Part shown: one piece after another, positions 58,521 through 64,000 of the stretch | Layout of the letters: each line of letters starts with the position of its first letter | Numbering within the stretch: position 1 is the first letter of the stretch | Made by a program: the position numbers and the translations under genes | The notes under the pieces: model-generated | Databases searched by the model: none | What the model was told of the DNA's origin: nothing | The model's input: only the letters and a program-made list of their open reading frames with translations | Assembly: GCA_022592435.1 (NCBI GenBank) | Contig: JABYQS010000031.1 | Location: forward strand, 186,001-250,000 | Source: Cerioporus squamosus | Taxonomy: Eukaryota > Basidiomycota > Agaricomycetes > Polyporales > Polyporaceae | DNA length: 64,000 nucleotides | Direction of reading: 5' to 3'

Positions 58521-61095
58521 TCAGTCAAGGTCATCAGCCGGATTGTAAGCCGTCGAAGGCGGAGCCTCATCCGTGCCCGCATGAGGGCGCTGTGAAGACG
58601 GCGCCTCAGAGGGTCTCGTCGGGGCGGGTGGAAGAGACGTTGCAGGCGTAAGACTGCTCTGAGATGCGTTCGCCAGGGCAGCGTGTCGCGCCAACACGTT
58701 TGACAACCTGTCACGCTGGTTGTTCATCGTGGGGAACCGCTCCATGTGGTTCCGCAGGATTTCCATTTCCCTATAGGCCGTCGCAAGGGTGTTCAGCGAA
58801 TGATTTGACGTATGTGCCGTCTGGGCATTCTGCGCCCTGCTATTCTCGCCAAGGGCCGCCGTCTCAGATGAAGAACTGGCAGCCGCAGACGAAGTTGCGC
58901 GAAAGTACCCAGGGATGGCCACCGGGGTGGCATCGGATGCACCCTCCGGGATAACGGGAGCATGAAGGACGTCTACGTCAAAGCCGCTCAGAGGAGAGCT
59001 CAAGGCGGCGTGTAGGTGAGTGACGGGATTAGCGACGGGAAGGACGTCTGTTGAGGGACCGGAGGGTGCGGTACGCCATGGGGCGTCTTCGGGAGGAGGG
59101 CGTGGTCGGGGCTGTCGGCGGAGCAAGTCCAGCATATTTCTTCTGAGCGACGTAATGGCGGGTGCTGGATCCCACTGACCATCCGAACGTATGGAGTCGA
59201 ACAGGGAAGATTGCCCCAACAGAGGGTCAGGCGGGGTGAAGGAGGATTCGACGATGTCAGGGGCGGGGATGCTTCCGAAGGCGGAACGACGGGTGCGGAT
59301 GGAGGGCGAGCGAGCACGCCTGCTGCTGCATTCCTGTGTTGAGGCGCCTCGCTGTTCTGACCGCGGACATCTGGATCCCGGTTGGCCTGCTGCATCTGAA
59401 CGATCTCCGTCTCGGCTCTGAAGTTCCACAGGGGGTCTGTCGTGTCAAATGCTGCGCTTTCAAATCGGAGCAACTCCGTCAGGAAGCTATTGCCGGGAGG
59501 TCGAACTGGCCTACGAGGCGCTGCGTGCGCCGCGGAATCCGTGACCCTTCGCGGTGGCAGCGGTGGATCTGCGAAGAAATTCAATCAGCTGAGCGAACAA
59601 TGAACAGCGTGTAGAAAGGAGGATATACTCACACTCCGGCATGCGAACTGCAGGACGCTGCCGTGGGATCCCAGCCGCTTGAGCCTGCTCTTCCGCAGAA
59701 AGCCAATCACTCATGCTCTCCGCTTCAGGGTGCTGCCAGATACGCGAAGGGTGTTGCGCTTCTGGTTCTGGCTCGGGAGTCTCGGGGTGATCAATTCCTC
59801 GCGAGATCTGCAGTGTCAGCGACAGCGGGTCGATATCGAACCTGCAAGTCGGACATGTCGTCTTCCGGGCCAACCAAGGTGACAGACAGTCTCTGTGGAA
59901 TAGATGCTTGCCGGCACACGGGAAGGCGACGATGCAGTCTTGCTCTGGGTGGAAGGGCAGTGCCGCGAACATGGCCGCGACGTGGGGCACATGTCCGACG
60001 TCAGGAGACTTGCTAACGAGATCGTCCCGGCAGATGGCGCATCCATCGACATCCTCTCCGTCGCCGGTGCGCAACTTCTCGTAACGCCGGACGAGGTCGT
60101 CCGAGACAACCTCCATCGCTGCGAGCAGTATCTCGGCACGCTGCGGGTCGTTGTCTACCCCGGCGAGCCTCGTAAGGTCAGTCACCCACGGCGGCGGGGG
60201 GTGGAGGCGTGACGGGAGATCAGGAATAACGTTGCTCTACAGAGCACGCTCAGTCGTTTCAAATCATACAGGTAACAATTACGTACCGCCCTTTCCAGGA
60301 GATCTCTGTACAACTGTGTGTTGCTCGTGAGCTGCAATAGGTCGAATTCGGCTTCGGGCTCGATGTTGATAGACTCCGCTAGGTGCAGAGGAGTTGGACC
60401 GGTTCTGGCGTGGTTGCGTTCTGCGTTCTCGATCATCTGTGCGACGAGGTTGGTCTCGTCGTCCGAGTAGTCCAAGCTCTCCTCATCGTCCCAGTCAGAG
60501 TCAGAGTCGTCCATGAAGACGTCGTCCTCGTCGGAAGAGTCGGAGACGCTCTGAAGGGAAGGCAGGCTGCTGTCGCTCTCGTTCCCGGCATCCTCCTCGC
60601 GCTGAGCTGCGGAGGTGGTAGAACGAGCTGGCCGTCGTACTTCCGGGATCGGGTCGGATACGATGCGTATCGAAGCGAGGTGCGAGTGACGTACAGCGGG
60701 CATTGCGCCACTCAAGTTATGCGGAGGGGATTCAGTGGTGGCGGGGGACAGAGACCGCGACCGAGGACGGTCAGCCGGCTCCAGCGGCGGCGGACCGTCA
60801 TCCTCATCCTCTTCCAGTGTTGGCATTTCATCGGCAAACGGAGGGTCATTCGCAGACGCGCGAGAAGGACGGTTTCCGGCTCGTCTTCGAGAGGGGGGAG
60901 GTCGTCATACACACTCGAGTCGTCCCTCTGTACCACATCGCCGGGGCGCAAGTTTGGGTTTATAAACTCCGGGTTCAGGAGCATCTCGAGGAGGCTGTTG
61001 GGCTCGGGATGGGTGTGGTTGCCAGCAGAACCGTCAGCCCGCCGCAGATCCGCTAGTAGAGCATACGCGGCGAGCATCTCGGGTGTGCGATCCAT
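58521..61095 (-). CDS. RING-H2 finger protein, probable E3 ubiquitin ligase
   Basis: A long, mostly disordered acidic/Ser/Pro-rich chain with a central RING-H2 finger in exon 60236-59633. It starts CAICRDDL, then has an inserted loop of about 35 residues, CAGKHLFHRDCLSPWL with the two His ligands, and CPTCRFDI. The pattern is C3H2C3. Exon 1 (61095-60858) joins exon 2 (60810-60287) through a 47-bp intron with a weak GTCTGC donor; a one-base break is the alternative. Exon 4 (from 59568) starts in one frame (NSFLTELLRFESAAFDTTDP). It must shift by one base around 59240-59330 to continue as PDIVESSFTPPDPLLGQSS and end at 58521. Its length is one base short of whole codons, so a real frameshift or an indel error is present. 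Targets are unknown. Confidence 0.7.
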
Positions 61096-61401
61096 GACGT
61101 GAAGATAGCACCTGCGCAGTCAAGAGGAGACAGAAAGCCCAGACACCAAACACTAGATGATGAAACGTAGAAGAAGATTGGGATGAGGGAGTAGTGGTCG
61201 GAGACAATGCGCCTTTTGTCGGGACGCGACGGGCGTCGTGTCGTGCTATCAGATATGATCACGCTCCGAAAGCCTTGCCTTAAACACCGCTTACGTTTAT
61301 TGAGACTCCGATAGCCGGGTACATACGCGCGACGCGTCGCGAGTCGCGGTTCGGTTCACCACCAACCACTTCTTGCACTTCGCGCGCAGACTTCCACCAC
61401 A
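61096..61401. promoter_or_regulatory. bidirectional promoter RING gene / HOS3
   Basis: 306 bases separate the divergent start codons of the RING gene (-) and the histone deacetylase (+). No specific element is recognised. Confidence 0.45.
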
Positions 61402-63430
61402 ATGCCACCGACTGCAATATATTTGCAGAAAGCATGTCTGCAGCACAGGTACATCCGAACGCGAGATAACTCACATATAGTCGAGCGACCCGAACGGCTG
61501 CGCGCGGTCAACGTTGGTCTCGCGGCCTCCATCGCGCGACTAGAAGAGCGCGCACCTCCTTCGAGCCCATCCATCTCGACAGGGGAACACTCCGCGGCTC
61601 CTCCCAAGGTCGAGGAAGACTCGGACGAGCTCACCAAGGCTCTCGGAAAACTTCAGCTATCTACTCCTTCGCAGTCGGAGACACTCGCCCGCGTTCCGGT
61701 TACATTCGTGCACAGCGGCGCGTCGGTGGACATCTTGAACGACGCGGCGGTCAAGTATGTGCATGGCGACATAGAGCGCGACGTCTATCTCGATAATCTC
61801 AAAAGATGGACACAAGAGAGTCAAGACAAAGTTGCGAAGGGAGACAGCGAGATTCCCGATGGTTACGCGCAAGGCGATCTTTACTGTGAGTTGAGCTCGA
61901 TGCTTCTTCAAGATTAGTACTAATAGACACACCAGTGTGCCCAGGATCTTTAGATGCAATCCAAGGAGCGTTGGGGACGGTCTGCGAGGCTGTAGACGCT
62001 GTCCTTGAAGGTTCTCGAGCAACTCCTGCAGACGCACGAGGAGCCCGGTCTCAGGCATTCGTGGCCGTCCGGCCACCTGGTCATCATTGCGGAGAGGTGA
62101 TTTTGAGAACCATTCTATCTACTCCTTTGTCGCTGACTATATCTAGGATACGCCGTCCGGCTTTTGCTTCGTCAACAATGTGGCCGTCGGTGCGGCGCAT
62201 GCACATCTCAAGCACAATATCAACCGCGTTGTCATCCTTGATATCGATTTGCATCATGGTACGCACCTCCGGCACCTACCAGCTGTTGAGAAGCGTTCAC
62301 GTCCTCTCAAGGCAACGGCACACAGGCTATCGCATGGCAGATAAACGAAGAGACCTACCGCAGGCAATTGGAAGCTGAGAGCGGGGCGCCAGGCGGGAAG
62401 CCCGGACTGCAAGTATACTACGGAAGCATTCACGACATCCTCTCCTACCCGTGTGAGGATGGGAAGGCGGAGCTGGTACAAGCCGCTTCGGTCTCCATTC
62501 ACGGCCCACATGGCCAGCATATCGAGAACATTCACCTCACGCCATACAAGTCAGAGCAGGAATTCTGGGACAACCTATATCCCGGATCGTATTCGCGACT
62601 GCTGGAGAAAGCTGGGGACTTTCTCGACAGCACAGGAGGGCCAGGGGAAGACACACTTGTGTTCATCAGGTAAGATGTTTGCGATGGCTACTTCATCATG
62701 GACGCTGAGCCCGGTTGGTAGTTGTGGCTTCGACGCATGCGAACACGAATACTCGTCTATGCAACGACACCAGAGGAAGGTCCCCGCTTCATTCTACCAC
62801 CGCTTTGCGAAGGACACGCGTGCCTTCGCAAGACGTTACGCCAATGGCCGACTCATAAGCGTACTCGAAGGCGGTTACAGCGACCGTGCGCTCACCAGTG
62901 GTGCCATGGCGCATCTCTCCGGTTTGCTCGAGGAAGACGATCTGAAGGTTGACCCGGCATGGTGGAGCGTAGAGAATCTGACTGCAGTATGTCCACCGTT
63001 GAGTCACGTCCCGCACTTCGCACTGACTAACTTCATATTACAGCTCGAAGCCGCGACAAAGAAACGGCGCGGGGGCAGACCGTCCCAGACCGTTCCTCCG
63101 GCGCCCTGGCTCGCGCGTACAGTCGAATTGTTCGCCTCTATCGACTCCTCGCATACCATCCCTGCCGTACCACGCGCCCCCATCCCCGCCTCCAACCGTA
63201 CTCTACGTGATCGCAAGCCTGCGGATGGTAGCAACCGGGCCAGCCCCGCGACGTCCCCTGGCAAGAAGCCTGCCGCGAACAAGGCTCGCCCGAGTGTGGC
63301 AGCTGCGTCCGCCTCGGAGGAGAGCGACCTGACGGACGTCTCAACAGCTTCGGAGAGAGAGGACACCGTGCCGAAGAAACTGCCCAGGGTGATCCTAAAG
63401 CTCGGTCCTGCACCCGTCGGCGGTTTATAA
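61402..63430 (+). CDS. HOS3: histone deacetylase, Hos3 class
   Basis: Zinc-dependent lysine deacetylase. Exons 61402-61885, 61936-62096, 62147-62258, 62312-62669, 62722-62986 and 63044-63430 give 588 residues. The arginase-like deacetylase fold is complete: VERPERLRAVNVGL near the N-terminus, AFVAVRPPGHHCGE (active-site His pair), GFCFVNNVAVGAAHA, VVILDIDLHHGNGTQ (zinc Asp and His), CGFDACEHE (second zinc Asp) and LISVLEGGYSDRAL. The C-terminal ~130 residues are basic and Ser/Pro-rich, with KKRRGGRPSQTV and a closing VILKLGPAPVGGL. The Hos3 subgroup is indicated by the long insertion after RLEERAPP and by the spacing of these motifs. It is head-to-head with the RING gene. Confidence 0.93.
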
Positions 63431-64000
63431 GAACTACTCTTGCTTGGGTATGCGTCCATCATACTCTGGAGTTGTGTTGTTTTGTTGTTATTGCGAGTCC
63501 TGCTGACAGTGATAGCTCCTTGGCGCGTTTGATCAACTTGGAAGTTCCACGAAAGCTATGTACGTTATAATCCAGGGAATGGTTACGAATCTGTGTATGC
63601 AAACGTCTGCTGAGTACACGTCAAGCGAACTGCGGGATTGTGTCAATACTGATAGCAATAGTGGAGTCAAGTCCCCGCTTGCCCCGCCATCCTCAGCTCC
63701 ATGGCGCACCTCGGCCGCACTAAGATGCACGCTCCACCAGCAAGCCCACATATCTATTAAGAGGCCTCCGGCGCGGCAGCCACGGAAAGACTACTTACCG
63801 ATACATCTACCACGCCTTACTGAACATTGACGGACCTGTACACACGCCTTACATTCAAAAGATGGCATACAACCGTACGAAAGAGAGAAAAGACCTCCCG
63901 CCTCTGCCCAGCTTCGACGACCGTAACGGTCTACGAGGTCGTTTCCAGACGCATCGAGGTGTGTCCACGTCCTCTCCTTTTCTTCGCTCCATCGGTGTGC
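63431..64000. other. right edge, no complete gene
   Basis: Sequence after the HOS3 stop. An ATG-led frame at 63862 (MAYNRTKERKDLPPLPSFDD) stays open to near a GTGTGT site, and a minus-strand frame also crosses the edge. Either could be the end of a neighbouring gene cut by the window, but I cannot decide. Confidence 0.3.

Overview
The window reads as nuclear DNA of a filamentous basidiomycete (Agaricomycetes, probably Polyporales; the order is an inference). The grounds are dense genes cut by many 46-70 bp GT-AG introns, GC-rich third positions, DUF6699-type and F-box/leucine-rich proteins typical of these fungi, and conserved eukaryotic genes whose closest resemblance is fungal. I see no prokaryotic operons, no CRISPR array and no intact transposon.

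Layout. 1-4647 holds no gene I can support. 4648-8305 carries a DUF6699 protein (-) and a small unknown protein (+). 10080-12020 is NOP56 (box C/D snoRNP core). 12408-15595 (-) is a KHA1-type K+/H+ antiporter. 16566-21254 is a tandem pair of paralogous cytochromes P450. 22216-22788 is the small RNA polymerase III subunit RPC11. 23119-26459 (-) has a polyglutamine-containing unknown protein and a single-pass membrane protein. 27004-27595 is histone H3. 27989-31071 (-) is the mitochondrial FAD glycerol-3-phosphate dehydrogenase GUT2. 31423-34970 is a tandem pair of F-box/leucine-rich genes. 35531-36550 is a SPRY protein, 36747-38784 (-) the Golgi nucleoside diphosphatase GDA1, and 39308-40995 (-) a Gcn4/Cpc1-like bZIP factor with upstream ORFs. 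44158-45900 (-) is a decayed F-box copy. 46368-47180 (-) is a SAM methyltransferase, 48475-50989 a BCH-RhoGAP protein, and 51434-53644 a fragment plus a frame-broken F-box copy. 53949-55612 (-) is SEN54, 55874-57003 the mitochondrial SAM carrier, 57164-57861 (-) a disordered small protein, 58521-61095 (-) a RING-H2 protein, and 61402-63430 a HOS3-type histone deacetylase.

Most genes are housekeeping and do not form a pathway. Two themes stand out. RNA processing and Pol III biology is well represented (NOP56, RPC11, SEN54). A local F-box/LRR family has five copies in 22 kb: two look intact, two are damaged and one is a short fragment.

The most unusual features are structural. There are 7- and 14-nt microexons, a GC-AG intron at the position of a GT-AG intron in its paralogue, an H3 tail one residue longer than the animal/yeast one, and single-base frame breaks in several genes. 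The frame breaks may be real or may be assembly indels. I found no convincing new multi-gene system.
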